This document shows positions 23,974-37,077 of a DNA stretch of 64,000 nt, in pieces (position 1 is the stretch's first letter; each line of letters starts with the position of its first letter). The notes beneath the pieces were generated by a model. The model did no database searches and was not told the DNA's origin. It saw only the letters and a list, made by a program, of their open reading frames with translations. The stretch comes from Fasciolopsis buskii. Taxonomy: Eukaryota; Platyhelminthes; Trematoda; Plagiorchiida; Fasciolidae. The DNA is taken from NCBI GenBank assembly GCA_008360955.1, contig LUCM01009988.1, positions 1-64,000 of the forward strand. The letters are read 5' to 3'. A program made the position numbers and the translations under genes.

Positions 23974-25753
23974 CTGAAACCAAATGACAATGCGTGGGAT
24001 CGTGATTTAAGATATGTTGAAGTGAGGAAAAATACTACAGCTGACCTATCTAAGGAGGCGACGAGAGGGAGAGCTGATGCTTTAGCAAAGTCTCCTGACA
24101 GCTTGCGAGCAATCAACCCAAAAGTTGATGATACTTAGATTGTTTGGTTTAGTACAGCTTTGTTTAATATGGCCGTGAACTTGTCTGCTTTTCCTCAGTT
24201 GACCGTGAAGTCAGAATTATGTGAATCTGAAGCACATGCGCATTCAACACGTGGAGCTGGTAGAAAAATTTGCGCCCTCGTTAACAAGCATCAAACAAGC
24301 ATCAAAAAGCCAATTGATGCAGAAAAGCTGGTAAAATGAGCCTCTGCTTTAGAGGGAATGTTCCCTTCTCCTATGGATCTTTAACAAACGTTCAAAAGTA
24401 AATGAAAAGCAAGGAACAGACAGATAATCTTTGATTTATTGAGTGGTATTTGTAATATAAACTAGTTTGCCCGATAAGAACAAGGACGATCCGGATTCGG
24501 TTTAGTACATGCATTCAATATTAAATGCAGAGGTATGGGGAATTAACTTGTCACATCGTTTACCCTTGTCAAAGATGAACTCGCATTGGTTATGCTGTTC
24601 AATAGACTGGACGATCAGTGAGTATTAATCATTGGAAGTATATACAAACTATAGGATTTCGATCAAAAAAGAACGTTTTTGTCCCCTCGACTTGGACTGT
24701 CTCGCTAGAGCCAATGGAAATGGACGATAGCGACTTAAGGATACAATCAATTACAGACTTTTGGGACGAAACAGAGTAGACATCAATTTATCACTTGTGC
24801 ATTTCAAAACAGGAAGAAACTCCGTGCATTGTTTCTTCAAATTATTGGGTAAAACGAATACGCCTTTTCTTTACAGTTCTGTAAATAAAGATTTTGAGTT
24901 CAAACGTTGTAACCAAGAAAATTACAATCTATCGACCATTTTTGGAAAGCCAAATAGTGATTTTAGACGTTAAACTAAGTTATTTAGCAGTTAAAGTGCA
25001 AATATGTGAAGATCTTATTGAATGAATTAAAGTTGAATTGGAATACAGAAATTGACTGAATTAGGCGCCAAGGGGAAACTTTGCACAATTCCACGTATAA
25101 CGCTTTACTGTTCAGCAACACGAAAGAACGGAGACAAGCTTAATACCCTCAGTTACTATTCGACACAGAAACGTGTGCAACGATCAGGAATTCCAAAATG
25201 CAAAAGAATATTAACACTGTGCATTTGCAGTGAACAAGTACCAAAAGTAGACGACCAACTAGACGAGGAAATGAGTAAGCGTGTTTCGGACGGCGAGTTA
25301 GGCGTTTGGGTGAAAATGGTGTCCTTAGTGACATTTTAATATGGTCTGAACGTGCGTACAATCTTATACGTGCTTTTTGTTAAAAATATCCCAGTGCAAA
25401 TAGGGAAATTAAAGGATCGGGGGACATTGCGGGCACTCTGGTTGCCAGGTATTTACGCGATACATCAAAAATGAGAAACAAACTAGCAAGCAAACAAACA
25501 AATATACTGCCTTCATCAAAAGGACAGTTGAAAATTCACCCGGTCCATGCCATATTGCACGTAAAAACACTTTATGCGTACTTAGGATTAAAAACTTACG
25601 GTAATTGGGTGCTTTAAAATAAGACGAGCGAAATAATTCAATAGCAAGGAATGACCAGATTGTTAGTTAATAAGGTCACTATCGTTATTCGTATGCTTAA
25701 ATGAATCAGAATGTTTCGGATGCAAATATCTTGGAATTCAGCCTCCATCTCAC

Positions 25754-25781
25754 TCAATAGTTGAGTGCGCATGGAAGATAT
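25754..25781 (-). CDS. Probable 28-nt micro-exon
   Basis: The segment has a good acceptor (cggcatgtgactttcag) and a strong donor (TTGA|GTGAGA). It is phase 0 to 1 and bridges 26454-26632 (ends phase 0) and 23806-23973 (starts phase 1), which otherwise do not fit. It encodes ISSMRTQLL plus the first base of a Ser codon. It falls in the loop between the first and second halves of an FN3 domain, where a length variant would be tolerated. Confidence 0.5.
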
Positions 25782-26453
25782 CTGAAAGTCACATGCCGAA
25801 GATATCATGGTGCGCATGAAACCGTCGGTAGTGCGCAAAAATGAAAATAGCACACTAAAGGATCACGAACGGAGTGATTCATCAATTTCCATTCCTGACA
25901 GGATCAAATGCTTAGGACGCAATAACAACTAATTATCTTATGGTCTTACAATTTCAAATTTCTTTATTGAATACACTACGAAAAAAAAACATTTACAGGT
26001 GATTTGACGGCCAACTCGGACAGCTGGCAAGCGGTGTACTGGTTTGCTTCATTCATGTTGATCCGCCGACTTGATGGTGGTTTAAATTATCGTGCTTTAA
26101 ATTAAGCATGGAAACAAACAGATGTCACGGTTGTTAGCACAAAACAGGATTTCGGAAGATAAAAGCCGAATCGCAGTGTTTTTGCGATAACTGAAGGAAC
26201 TACTGGTAACAAATTAGCAGCCAAACCAATATCACGGGAAACTAGCAATGTGCCAGTCGGGTTCAGACTAAAGGTAACCAGTCACCATATCCAAGGGAAT
26301 CATCATTGAGAAATGCCGAGTCAAGTGAAGTACCCAACCCCAGGGACCTCCTAGATTGTCAGCGATGATCAACAACCGCGTTTAGCCATTTGATTTGTTT
26401 ATGAATAACCCAAAAACTGAACGTTAAGCATAATGGCATAACAATAATAGTAC

Positions 26454-26632
26454 CTGTAATGAGAGTAACCCATTCTGTTCCGTCTGTTCATTAGATGCAA
26501 AATGTTTCATTCGGAGGAGCACAGTCACCAAAGGTTGCCCGAACTGAAGGTGTTTGACGGTGGAAAGAGCCAAACCCGCGAACTTCATGTTCAGATCCCA
26601 CGAAGTTACCCACATGCTTATTTTTGGTTTGG
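26454..26632 (-). CDS. First half of FN3-like domain
   Basis: The exon is 179 bp, phase 1 to 0, after a strong acceptor (gaaattattttatttttag) and ending CAG|GTACTA. It opens KPKISMWVTSWDLNMKF, a typical FN3 start with the core Trp, and continues FGQPLVTVLLRMKHF. The first Ala codon is completed with 33232-33405. Its 59 residues plus the 28-nt exon and 23806-23973 add up to an FN3 domain somewhat longer than the usual 90-100 residues. Confidence 0.65.
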
Positions 26633-28725
26633 CTAAAAATAAAATAATTTCATGTCAACCTAGAATCCCAATGAAACTGCATCATTGAGGGATGAAACAA
26701 GTCAGTATAACGCCTAGTTTCCAGATAACATCAGTGCACTGGATAATAGGAAATCGGTGCCACCCACAGCTAGAGAGTACCTTACCCGCTAAATTCGGAT
26801 TTCAAACTAATTGTTGCGCATGATTCCGTTAACCGTATAAACAATTTCACTAAAATTTCGCCTATGAATCGAAGTGCCGTTGCATAGCACATCTCACTTC
26901 CGGGTCAAAATGACAATTTCTCGGGAGACAGTGATGAATTCTAACGGCCGTATTGACCAACTGCTTTGTGATGTGTCAAACGTGCTGTGCCATTGTTCTA
27001 AGATGAGCAAAATTGAGCACTGATGAGTCAGTGGGAACAACAACTACTGTTATTCTCACTGTTGCTGACAGAAATACGGCACTGACTGACGTCAGTCCCT
27101 CACCCCAGATAATGTTTTCACAGTGGGTTATAGACGCTTCTCAAACCTGTCCAAACCTGTGTGACTTATTAAATTTTTTGTTCAAAATCGCTTGGCAGAG
27201 CAAACAGTCATAACAACTCTGCAAGTTGAGTTTGCCCGTCTGAACAAGTGAAACCGTGCCACAGGGTTCAAAAACCACTTGCCTGAAGCATAAGCCAACC
27301 ATTTGTAGGGCTTCATTCTTATTGTCGGATTCGATGATGAGGTTTTTCGTGCAACGTAGAAAAATGCAACTGCTCCGTTGCATTGTGTCCCGAGTTCGCT
27401 ATTATTACGGAAGGATAGCGTCAACTTATTTCTCTGTGTTTCATCCTCCAGGCGAAGGAAGGTGGTTAAGAAAGGTTGCAATCTTCTTAGGTGGGTCAAA
27501 ATACCACTGAATTTATCAACAAAAGCAAAAATTGCTTTAATTGGACCGGAGATGTCACTTACCGCCTTTCGATTATTATTAACCAGGATCAATCTTTCCA
27601 GAAACGCATGAAATCTCTTGCTGCTAAGAGGTCCTGCTTACTTCCCATCAGTTGTTCCATTCATTTTCATAAATGCGCTCCGTTTCGGTCAATATTTAAC
27701 CAAAGGTCCACAGTCACAGGTAATTCGTTCAAAACTATCAGCTTAACAATCATTAGCGCGCGTCAGTGGTGTAAACGGCACAAGAGAATCTGGTAAAACG
27801 GTGCAGGATATTAGATGAGCAATTGGTCTAGCTAATTTAAAAAATGCGAATCAGTATTCGGCACATCTGTGTTGCATTATCAGGTCCTGAACCGAGGACT
27901 GAGGCAGTCGACTGCTTTAATTATAAGCTTGTGGCCACACAAAACTAATGGTCGTTGGTTTTTGCGTCACAGTATTGAAGTACGGCAAATTAGCGACGTT
28001 TGCCGGTTCCGAATTCGATTAACAATAGCGGGTTCCAGGTTCCGGTCCCGATTTCGATGCGGCAGGTAGCCACGCTGAGATGAGCTTCGATACATTGTGA
28101 TAATGGTTTCGGGGTTGGCACAATATTCTATTAAGCAATCCCAGTCATGTTAGCCATGGAAACAGTTCCCTGTAAACAGAAACTTTCGAATCTGGAAAAA
28201 TGGAAAGTAGATCACATGTGACCAGCTAATTCCTCCGGACAAGTAATTCAAAAAGAGCTACTTCCTTCAGGTTAGCATAAGCATGAAAGGAAGACAATGA
28301 ATTCTCCGATTTACCATTGAAACCGATTATCCTACCTCCTAATTGAATCGGAAACAAACCTACTGCCGTTCTAACGAGGTAGAATCAATCGCACACGGCT
28401 ACTGCACATATTGTGCATAAGTTCTCAAGAATCATAGAATGTACACACATGAACGGGCAGAAAAAGACCCGTAATGCATACACGGCTGCTGATGATTGGA
28501 CTTTAAGTACACCATGTCGTATTTGCAGACAAATAATGCGTTGGATAAGACAACCTTGAACAGTTTATTGATGACATCCAGGTTACAAAGAAGATTAATT
28601 TTAATTTTACTGAGGTTCACATTTAAATAGAAATATCCACCTAAATCCGGTCCATTTTGTACGCGGGGTATATTAGCGTTCAATAAACTCCCATAATTCA
28701 AATGAAAATGATATCGTGACTGAAA

Positions 28726-28743
28726 TTATATATATATATATAT
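28726..28743. repeat. (TA)n microsatellite
   Basis: Eight to nine TA units, followed by a second short tatatat run. Confidence 0.9.
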
Positions 28744-31700
28744 GCTGATATATATGACGGCTGGTGTCCGGTATACCGGGTTCAATCTAGTCCCACTATG
28801 TGCCTTCCGGTGCGAGTTAGGATGCCACTAGAATTCGTTTCTTATACTGTATGGATCATCAATTCCAACGACCTTTGGACACGGTAAACAGCATTGAAAC
28901 TCGGAGGTGCAGGATGGGGCAATAAGGGAATTAATCAATCTCATTTCTCTGATATTAACGAAAAGCGACTAATTCATAAAGATATCTTACCCGTACTAAT
29001 TAATATGAAGGTCATTGATGTTGAGCCTTCCCTGATGCAGTCTTCGTAGACGATAAGACTGATGATATCACGTCAGGGGAAGCCGCTGGCGCACTGCACG
29101 GTAGTGAGACCCGTGCTAGACATTGCACCGAACAGATATAAACAAATTTTCAACAATCAGATTTAGCGAACTAGTACCCCGAGCTTGTATTTTTCTGGAC
29201 GTGAGTAACATGTAACTATGACGTTGTCATTTTCGTCCTTTAATTTTTGCACCACATTCGTGAATCATGCCAATAATTGGCTGTCTCGAGAGAAGACTTA
29301 ATGCAACATCCGGTAATCTGTTGCGCATTCCTTCTATGACTTTTCGAACTAGGATCAGCACAGCATGCGACATGTGCGTGCGAACGACAACCCACCGAGC
29401 TTTAATATTCACTGAGAAGAAGATTTCTACCTACCAATATCTTCCGTGGCCGGCGATCTGACAAGTACCAAAACGATCAACCCGGAAACCTATTCCTTAA
29501 TTTGTATTGACTGATTTTTGAGTTCTAACCGTACGCGTCCATCTAAGTGTGATTTTTTGAACACGGCTCTATAGTAATGACACTAGGCGTAACAAGTGTA
29601 GAGCTGTCTTAAACACCAAAATTCCATATTCTGGCTATTGAAGCGGCACGAAGTGTTCATGCGGAACATGGAGAGTTAAGCGAATGGCATAGCTCTGCAA
29701 GTTACTTATTTTAAGAAATCTCATTCTATGAAAATTCACAAAAGACATTCAACGAAGAAACACAAGCAGACATCTGTTTTGTACTTTCACAGTACGCTAA
29801 CATGTACTCAGATAATCACATGATTACAATCCATCCCAATTACCACGAGAAATGTGAATAAACTAGTCGTGACCGCTGGGTAAAAATTACAGCCTCTTCT
29901 ACCACGATTATCACTGATTTGCAGATGACCTTGGAATTTTTGTGCTTGGCTTTTTGCTTGATTTTACTGTGACCGCTCCCAAGTGCCTCATCATGGTCGA
30001 TGGTAGATGTCCCAGGCTCTGAGTTAGCCACTCGCCCTGAACATTTGAAGAATTGCGCCTAAGTGATTGGCGTCTCAAATAGCCTCTGCTGAGGAAGTCC
30101 TAAGCACTACCTTCTCGTGACGGAGGTGTTCCTACCAAAGTAGCAGGAGGAGAACGAACGCCCGGTGCCCTTCACCGGGTTGACTGACCATTGGTAATCA
30201 AGCTAGGTGAGCTGGATACATCCAGATTCCAAGTCAACCATAGGTAGCGTACGAAGCACATGACTATCTGCTCACCGGCGTTTGTGGTGTACTGGAAACC
30301 CAGGATATCTATTCCCATCTGATAGGCGCTTGAACTGAGCAATTAGTCACCGGCCCCCAGTGAGTTCAGTCACCCTCAGATGGACTTGCTCCATTGTGGG
30401 TTAGACTATTTGGTCAAAGGCTCGGAGTAGGGTTCCCCATGTCAACCATACACTTCCGTTTAGGTAACCGGTTGGTCCCAAACCCGCAGTCGACTCATGG
30501 ATGAAGATGGATGGCTGGTGATGTGGAGCTGGAGAATAGATGATCTAGCATGTGTTGTGAACTTTGTGCTGTTTCTTTTTCTTTCTCTTTTTTCTATCAT
30601 TGTTTTGATCCTTCTTCACGGCTCCCGTGAGATATTATCTGTATTCAGATTTAGGTAAAATATATATTATTTTCTGCTACCAATATACATATCTTTGGTG
30701 GACATTTTATCAATTCAAGCCGTTTCAAATCCCGCTTTTGCTATTTCTATTAGTTTAACACTGGGACAAGGACGGCTTCCAAGAGGACCTGAATTGAAAA
30801 CTAAATAAGTAATCATTTTCCAGTGGGTATTTTGCTTTAAAATTTTGTGACTTTGTACATTGCATGCTTTCTACTGTAACTTTCTGGAATCTGGTTATCA
30901 CCTCACAGTCACCTCCCACCCCCCTAGGATTGACAGATGTTTTACAAGGATAGAACAACAAAGTATGCATGCGAACTACTGTCATATAGTTCCATAAAAA
31001 TATCTTATAAACAAAGTTCGGTACAGGTTTAAGTGATCAGGTCAGAGGAACTACTATGAATCTGTAACACTAGGCGTGCTCCAATTCTTCACCAGTGTTG
31101 TATTCCTCCTTGGTCACTGGATAAGAATCAACCCAACAGACGAAAACGGAAAAATGCTTAGGATGAACCCGTACGTACATTGCACTGATTGATAGTCAAT
31201 TTTAGTACTTTGTCTTAGGTCTCAACAGTGCTCGACTCTGACTGGGGCCGGTATGCGGTATACATCAGACTCATTTTCTGACCCACCCGATTGACGCTGA
31301 GATCTGCCCTCGTGTTGTGCTTGAGGACGCTGCGCATTTTATTAGCTTTTGTAAAGGCAACAGGTCTTTTTCTGGAAGGCTATCATTGACTAATTCTCGA
31401 TTCATTGTATTCTGTGGCTCATCCCTCGCCTAGTCTTCTGGTAAATTCCCAGCCAACACAGTATTAACCATGCCTGGCGACCTTTCATAGAATGGCTCGA
31501 TTTATCGGCATTTCGGATGACGAAAAACCTGTTATACCATTTTTTTGCCACCAAACGTTGATATCGGGGTGCAACAATTGAAAGCAGGTTTTTTTCACCG
31601 CTAACGATGAGCTGATTCCTGTGACATTTCAACCCATGCTATCTAATTTGTGTTGGTCAGTTTCTTAATTCCAGATTCATTCAATTGGGAAATGAGGTAA

Positions 31701-32389
31701 TCGAGGCCTTTGGGAAAGGTCACATACCAGTGACCTAGATGTTCTCATTTCAATTACTTTTTTCTGCCTTGGTGGCAAAATTTCTTTTAAAGTAGTCGCA
31801 AGACTTTTTGTACGAAAATTACCTTTATCATTAAATATAAAGTCCCGTCTGTTTTTTCTTTGTACTAGTTACTTCACCTTTAGTTTCTTTGGAACAATTT
31901 CATATTTATTGCGTTGAGGTTACAATATTCTTGCAGCTTTGTCCGAGACATTTCGAATAGGGACTAGCATGTGGTTTGTTTAAAATTTAGAATATACCGG
32001 TTCTTGGGACAATACAAATGCTCCTCACTGTTTGACTCACTGGCGAACCAACATGGTTTTAATGCACCTATTCCAATATCCGACAAGTTGATAATCGCTG
32101 TGGTGGATGAGAGGATATTTTTGTACCTCAATGACTAAACAGTTTGATCTCCAATGAGAATGCCTGATACTCTTTGGTTTAGACGAATTATCGCACATCT
32201 GGGTACAGCAAGCGAGATATTCAGGCTAAATTTCCAACTATTCGCTAGCCACCAAATTCTACTTTGGGATCAGTTCGACAGTCCATGAAATTAATTGACC
32301 AAGCGCTTCCGTGAACGGTTGTTACTTCAATTTCACAATAGCTTCGACAATATCATCTTTTCATGACCTTTCATATTTTACTTGCTTTG

Positions 32390-32538
32390 TTAATGAATTA
32401 GGAGTGTACATCATTTTTAGGAAGGGGCCGCGGTCAACAGAGGACTTTCGATTGTGGAAGTTGACCGGCGGTGGGAGAATTTGAACTCGCGACCTTCACG
32501 TCCAAACGCCATGACCCAATCCGCTCGACCACCGCCGG
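32390..32538 (-). mobile_element. tRNA-derived SINE-like copy, best preserved
   Basis: On the minus strand the head starts CCGGCGGTGGTCGAGCGG and carries GCGAGTTCAAATTC in the position of tRNA box B. The first ten bases (32529-32538) and the complementary ten (32465-32474) pair perfectly, extending a tRNA acceptor stem. Downstream lies the shared body (ctcttgctgaccgc-like in all copies) and an A+T-rich end near 32390. Confidence 0.78.
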
Positions 32539-33231
32539 TAGAAGCCAACCAACGTTATCACTGCTGAGCGAGCACCAACGTCAACTTTTATCCCTGCCTG
32601 TTTGACTGGTTTCATTGTTAAGCAGAAAAATATTAAGGTCCCAGTTGTTTCTAACACAACCAGGAAGTTCCTTTGCCCAACTGGCGTGCGAGAGTCTTGG
32701 CTGTGTTATCTCAAGAGCCCGAAAACCTGTCTGGTGATTGGACAATCCGGAATTGGGTCTCCGGGGATTTTGTTGTTCGATTTTTCGATATGATTCGTGT
32801 AAGAGAAGTTTTAACGCCGGTATCATCTGGTCTTTCTGGAAATTTCGAAACCCCAAAATTTATTTTAATTTTCTTTCTCTTTCTTTTTACTGAACCGTAA
32901 GTTATGATCCGGTTAATAAAACACGGCATACAGGTATGATTTTGTTAACCAAAAACTGTTTTGTTTGGTTCTTGGTCTTGAATTAGTTTTGTGACTACAC
33001 GGTGGTTGTTGAATTTCGATATCCCTGCTGAGATGGCTTTACTATTCAGAAAGTGTGCTGGTTGAATTCAATCCTTGATAATTTTCATCCCGTGACGTGT
33101 CGGAAGGAATGAATTTAGAAAGGAACGCATGGGGAGAACGGATAAACAGAGACCGAAAAAACGATCAATAGGCAGACTGAGATTCGGACAGTCAGACAGA
33201 AATGCTTAATAACGAGATCGCTTTTGCTTAC

Positions 33232-33405
33232 CTGCCTCTTCGTGCACGGGTGGTGTTTGCAAATCGACTTGAGTACCACAAGCGTGTATCAGACTTGTTA
33301 CCTTTACGTGAAACTCCTTCAGAAGGTCGATAAACGGAGCGGGAAGCGAAGACCATGTGACTTCGCCTTTTGCTTTGTTCACGTTTAGTTCGATTTGGTA
33401 GGCCA
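33232..33405 (-). CDS. FN3-like domain part
   Basis: The exon is 174 bp, phase 1 to 1, acceptor tctgctacgtctttcccag, donor CAG|GTAAGC. Visible strands are AYQIELNVNKAKGEVTW and PFIDLLKEFHVKVTSLIHAC. The aromatic-x-hydrophobic-x-hydrophobic pattern after the turn is the FN3 F strand. It ends in a Pro/Glu linker (TPPVHEEA). A Met codon is created across the junction with 35565-35793, but it is internal and not a start. Confidence 0.8.
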
Positions 33406-35564
33406 CTGGGAAAGACGTAGCAGAGAGGAGGGGTGTGTGAATAACGCGGAAAATCAAAGAAGCATACTTTTCCTATGACTTATTTTAATCAGCTACCCTC
33501 GTGAGGAAGGGAATGGTTAATACTAATAATAATATCAGAAAACACTCCCTACCAAATACTATTATCATCTTTCCAAATCAACTAGAACTTAGTTAGTTTT
33601 AATGCACTACTTTGAAATCCTGTTTGCACTGCTCCGTTCGCTCTGACGACTGAGCTGTTTCTATGTGTTTCTGACCACTTAGTGCAATTGTACTTGACAA
33701 GTGTTCTGAGGAACGAAAGATGGTCCTTTACCATTCTCCAGCCAATTATCAACTACCGAAAATAGAGTGAAAAAACAGAATATAATTCGTGCTAGTCCCG
33801 TCGTTCTGCTTGTTTGAATTCAATTCACAGAAAGTCATCCTCGTGGATTGGCCTTTCATTCTCCGGCCATAACTGAAATCATTCTGGGAGATTTTTGTCG
33901 ATATAATATACCCTCTTTTTTAACGCTAGAGAATAACCCGATGAAGGTGACCGTTATGAGCTAGCACAAACAGAACAGCTGTGAACAGTGCGATGGCAGG
34001 TGACTGGAAAGGAGTTGACACGATCTTGCGAATAAACTGCTTACTAAGCAAGATTTGTACTAGAAATAATACCGGCCACAAGAGCAGACATGTTGTCCAG
34101 GTTATCTTATTTGATAAAAATATCCAAATTACTGGACAAATATGAAGTTCAAAGAAGAACGAATCATTGTGGACTGAATGTTCTGATGTCAGGCATAAGG
34201 ATTATATGCGAGCTTTCTGTCTGGAGTTTCGTGTTGACCATAGTGAATAAGATAGGCATGTATGTGTGCATATAAATATAGACACAGATATAAATATAAA
34301 CAAACATTTATAAGTAGCACACCGTTCAACATTTTGAAACACCCCACTAATTTGGAAGGTTGCAAGTGGTCCTTGAGAGCGTTTTGTAACTGCAGCATGT
34401 GGTTATGGAAAATTTCCATGGAAACGTTTGATACTACAGTGTATGTTTATTATAAGCTTAGCATATTAGTAACATTAGATCTTCCGTATATCTTTGCGGT
34501 ATGCCACAGTTGCCGCGGTGTACGGCAATAACAGTAATTATCTTTTCCAATAGAACTTGGGTGAAAGAAGTAAGTGTACTGGTCCATGATTTTTGTCCCT
34601 TATATAATGTGCGATTAACGACACTTTTGTCCAGGTATCCATCGAAAAATTTCCAGTAAGAGCTGCTGACAGACAGTTTTTCAAGCATCTCCAAAAAATA
34701 TACAACAAAGCCCCGGGAGGTTAACTTTGATTTCAGTCCGATCGCAAATAGACTTCAGATGTAACAACCGAAAGAAGTTTGAAGTGCCTAATTTTAGATA
34801 AACATCGAGAAACTGGGAAGGGGTGGGAACTGGGAAACGGGTTTTTCAAGACAATTCAATCAACATTACATTTTCGCATTTTTGGCGGATGCGCACACGA
34901 TCGAAACCAGTAGAAAACTTTTGCGGTATCTTGTCGCGTCAAGCTATACAGTTTTTCGTGTGATGCCAAAATCCGTGTATTTTTATGAGATACTGTAGAA
35001 ATGGGTAAAATTGCAATATTTTGCTTGTTCAAGCTTTGAACAACTGTTTTTTCTGTTTTGTTGACCGTCACTAGTTAACATCTGCTCAAAAACGTGCTGC
35101 ACCAAGAGGCTGATAACCCTTGCTACAAAAGCATCAAATGTTTACCGCTTAAAATAGCATTTTATATTCGGAACTGACAGTTTCGTTCTGTCGGAGATTG
35201 CCTCATCCAAGTGCACAGATAAGTATTCCGGGTATTAGTATCCGTTAATTTGAAGTGAAGCGAGACCCTAGTTGCAAAGATAGGGCAAACAAAACATGCG
35301 GTTTTTAAAGTTTTACTTTGTTCGGATTCGCATGGGCGTGTTTGTTCGAATGCGGGTGCAGACGTGCATATCGTGAGAATTAAACGTGAATGCATGAGCT
35401 AGTTTACTATCGCCTGTCTTGTCAGCAGGATTAACATCAGCACATGAAGTCAGGACATTTTATTCCACGTGACCTACCAGCATACCTAGTTTAGGGACAC
35501 TGAGGCACAAATAGGAAACAAGTCTATTCAGGTCATCTGCGATCGTAATATTAACATTGCTTAC
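33406..35564. other. Intron
   Basis: 2.2 kb, nothing recognised; flanking exons join in phase. Confidence 0.65.
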
Positions 35565-35793
35565 TTGGATGAGGTAAAGTCAGTGAACGACGAGTGCGTA
35601 ATTCCGGCGAGTCCGGACCGGCTTCGTCAACGCGTAGTTCCAAGTCGAATACCAACAGTTTCTGATCACGTGGTGCGACAAAGTCAAAAAGCGTATCACT
35701 CTGTACCACGCGCTTCTCCAACTCCTGGTCCACGGGCCACGTCGGGTGGAGGGTCAGATACATGGAACGACATCCAATGCTATCGACAATAGC
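35565..35793 (-). CDS. FN3-like domain exon
   Basis: The exon is 229 bp, phase 0 to 1, acceptor tgtttaaaacgttttcag, donor CCAA|GTAAGC. Residues GCRSMYLTLHPTWP, DTLFDFVAPRDQ and LLVFDLELRVDEAGPDSPE give alternating hydrophobic strands with the loop style of FN3 domains. Codons are G/C-rich in third positions compared with the A/T-rich introns beside it, which supports coding. Phase agrees with 36892-37052 upstream and 33232-33405 downstream. Confidence 0.85.
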
Positions 35794-35890
35794 CTGAAAA
35801 CGTTTTAAACAAAATTGGAAATCTGACATTCATGCCTGTTGAAGTGCACGCTAGAATTATCATCATAGTTATGATACCACTTAGTGACGC

Positions 35891-35915
35891 TACATATACA
35901 TATATATATATATAT
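35891..35915. repeat. (TA)n microsatellite
   Basis: catatacatatatatatat in the intron between 36892 and 35793. Confidence 0.9.
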
Positions 35916-36388
35916 TGCTGTCATCAAGCAGTGGCAGCAGTTTCAGTGAACAACGTGGCTAGTCGGCATTTCAGTTATCTCGAATTGTAAAATCAGTTAA
36001 ATTTAATTCCAACCACATGGCCTATTAGAAAAATGACTACATACGCAGTACTCATCACAGCAGAACAGCAGTAGTCTGGTATGTGAAAGCTCATATGCTG
36101 CTTGGTTTCATAAATTCACAGCACACAACTTGAAATATTCGTGTGCCAGTTCGTAGGTGTTGAAGTCGTATTGATAACAATAATAATCCTGCTATTAATG
36201 ATAATCTGGCACTCAGGATTCCATTGCCGCTAGTAGAATTGATGTATTTGGTCACATTTTCTCCCAACGCGGTTGACTCAGTTGTAAGTGTTCACGCAAT
36301 GCAACGGAATGCAATATGATAAAAATAAAACGAACTCTGATTTTCAAATTGAGAACAGATTTAAGACTCGATTATTTGTTTGTTCAGT

Positions 36389-36474
36389 CATATATATATA
36401 TATATATAACTCTATTTTAAGCACTTGGGTTTCCTCAGCTGACTGCGTCCACACACACACACACACACACACAC
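36389..36474. repeat. (TA)n and (CA)n microsatellites
   Basis: A (TA)9 tract at 36390-36408 and a (CA)12 tract at 36450-36474, 40 bases apart. Confidence 0.92.
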
Positions 36475-36891
36475 TAGAAATACTCGATCAGTATTATGGA
36501 AAGGGGCGTCCAGATACAAATCGTAGAGTGTAACCAAAACGTTTTGCTTTCATTTAAAACTGTTATGACTAGCTGTACATGACGCTCACACAATTTTCCG
36601 AATCTGTTCCGTGCTCCAGTTGCATTTGGGCTAATAAGAGGCGTATGCTCAGCCTGTCTTTATTCCACCTTTCTGAGTGAAAATGAACCGCCGGGTGGCG
36701 GAGCTGTGCAAGAATGTGTTGTACAAAGAAAAAAGCAGACACAAGAATGAAATTTCCCGATTGGTTCGTGAACTGCTCCGTTTTCCCCCGCACTGCATTT
36801 CGAAATATCAGAAAAGAAATTCCGGCCCCATTGGGTAATCCTGAACAGTCCCTTGAAGCACTGTTTCCACGTCATTTTCATTGTTCCTCAC

Positions 36892-37052
36892 CGTGACGAT
36901 AGTGTCACCTAATGGCTGCATTGGTAATGCCAGACGTAATGGATCATAAGCTGGAATCGATGTGTTGGTCACGTGTTCACTTGGACAAGTGAATCCAATT
37001 TCGTAACCGGGTGTTTGACGGTGTAATTCCAAGCAACTCGAATACGTTCTCT
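36892..37052 (-). CDS. FN3-like domain, second part
   Basis: The 161-bp segment ends at a strong donor (ACG|GTGAGG) in phase 0. It encodes TYSSCLELHRQTPGYEIGFT followed by CPSEHVTN and DPLRLALPMQPLGDTIVT. Leu-x-Leu...Thr-Pro-Gly-Tyr-Glu-Ile is the FN3 E-to-F pattern. The upstream half of the same fold lies in a different frame at 37078 and above; the two are joined if 37053-37077 is a 25-nt intron, an unusually short one. A frameshift or sequencing error is the alternative. Confidence 0.75.
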
Positions 37053-37077
37053 CTGCAACTCTTTCGCGCTTCCTCAC

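Larger units (their letters stand above)
26633..33231. other. 6.6-kb intron
   Basis: Contains (TA)n at 28726, a G+C-richer block at 30030-30560 and the SINE-like copy at 32390-32538. A 136-codon minus frame at 27182-27592 (AVAFFYVARKTSSSNP) is unplaced. Confidence 0.5.

Noticed and set aside
27017..27040. ctgatgagtcagtgg, checked as a hammerhead ribozyme core as found in fluke satellites.
   Set aside because: No GAAA on the far side of a closing stem II.
27182..27592. 136-codon minus frame with AVAFFYVARKTSSSNP.
   Set aside because: No splice pair gives the 1-1 phase needed there; the plus strand is equally open.
32465..32538. Functional tRNA gene.
   Set aside because: Box B and the closing stem are present, but D and anticodon arms are irregular and diverged copies occur elsewhere.
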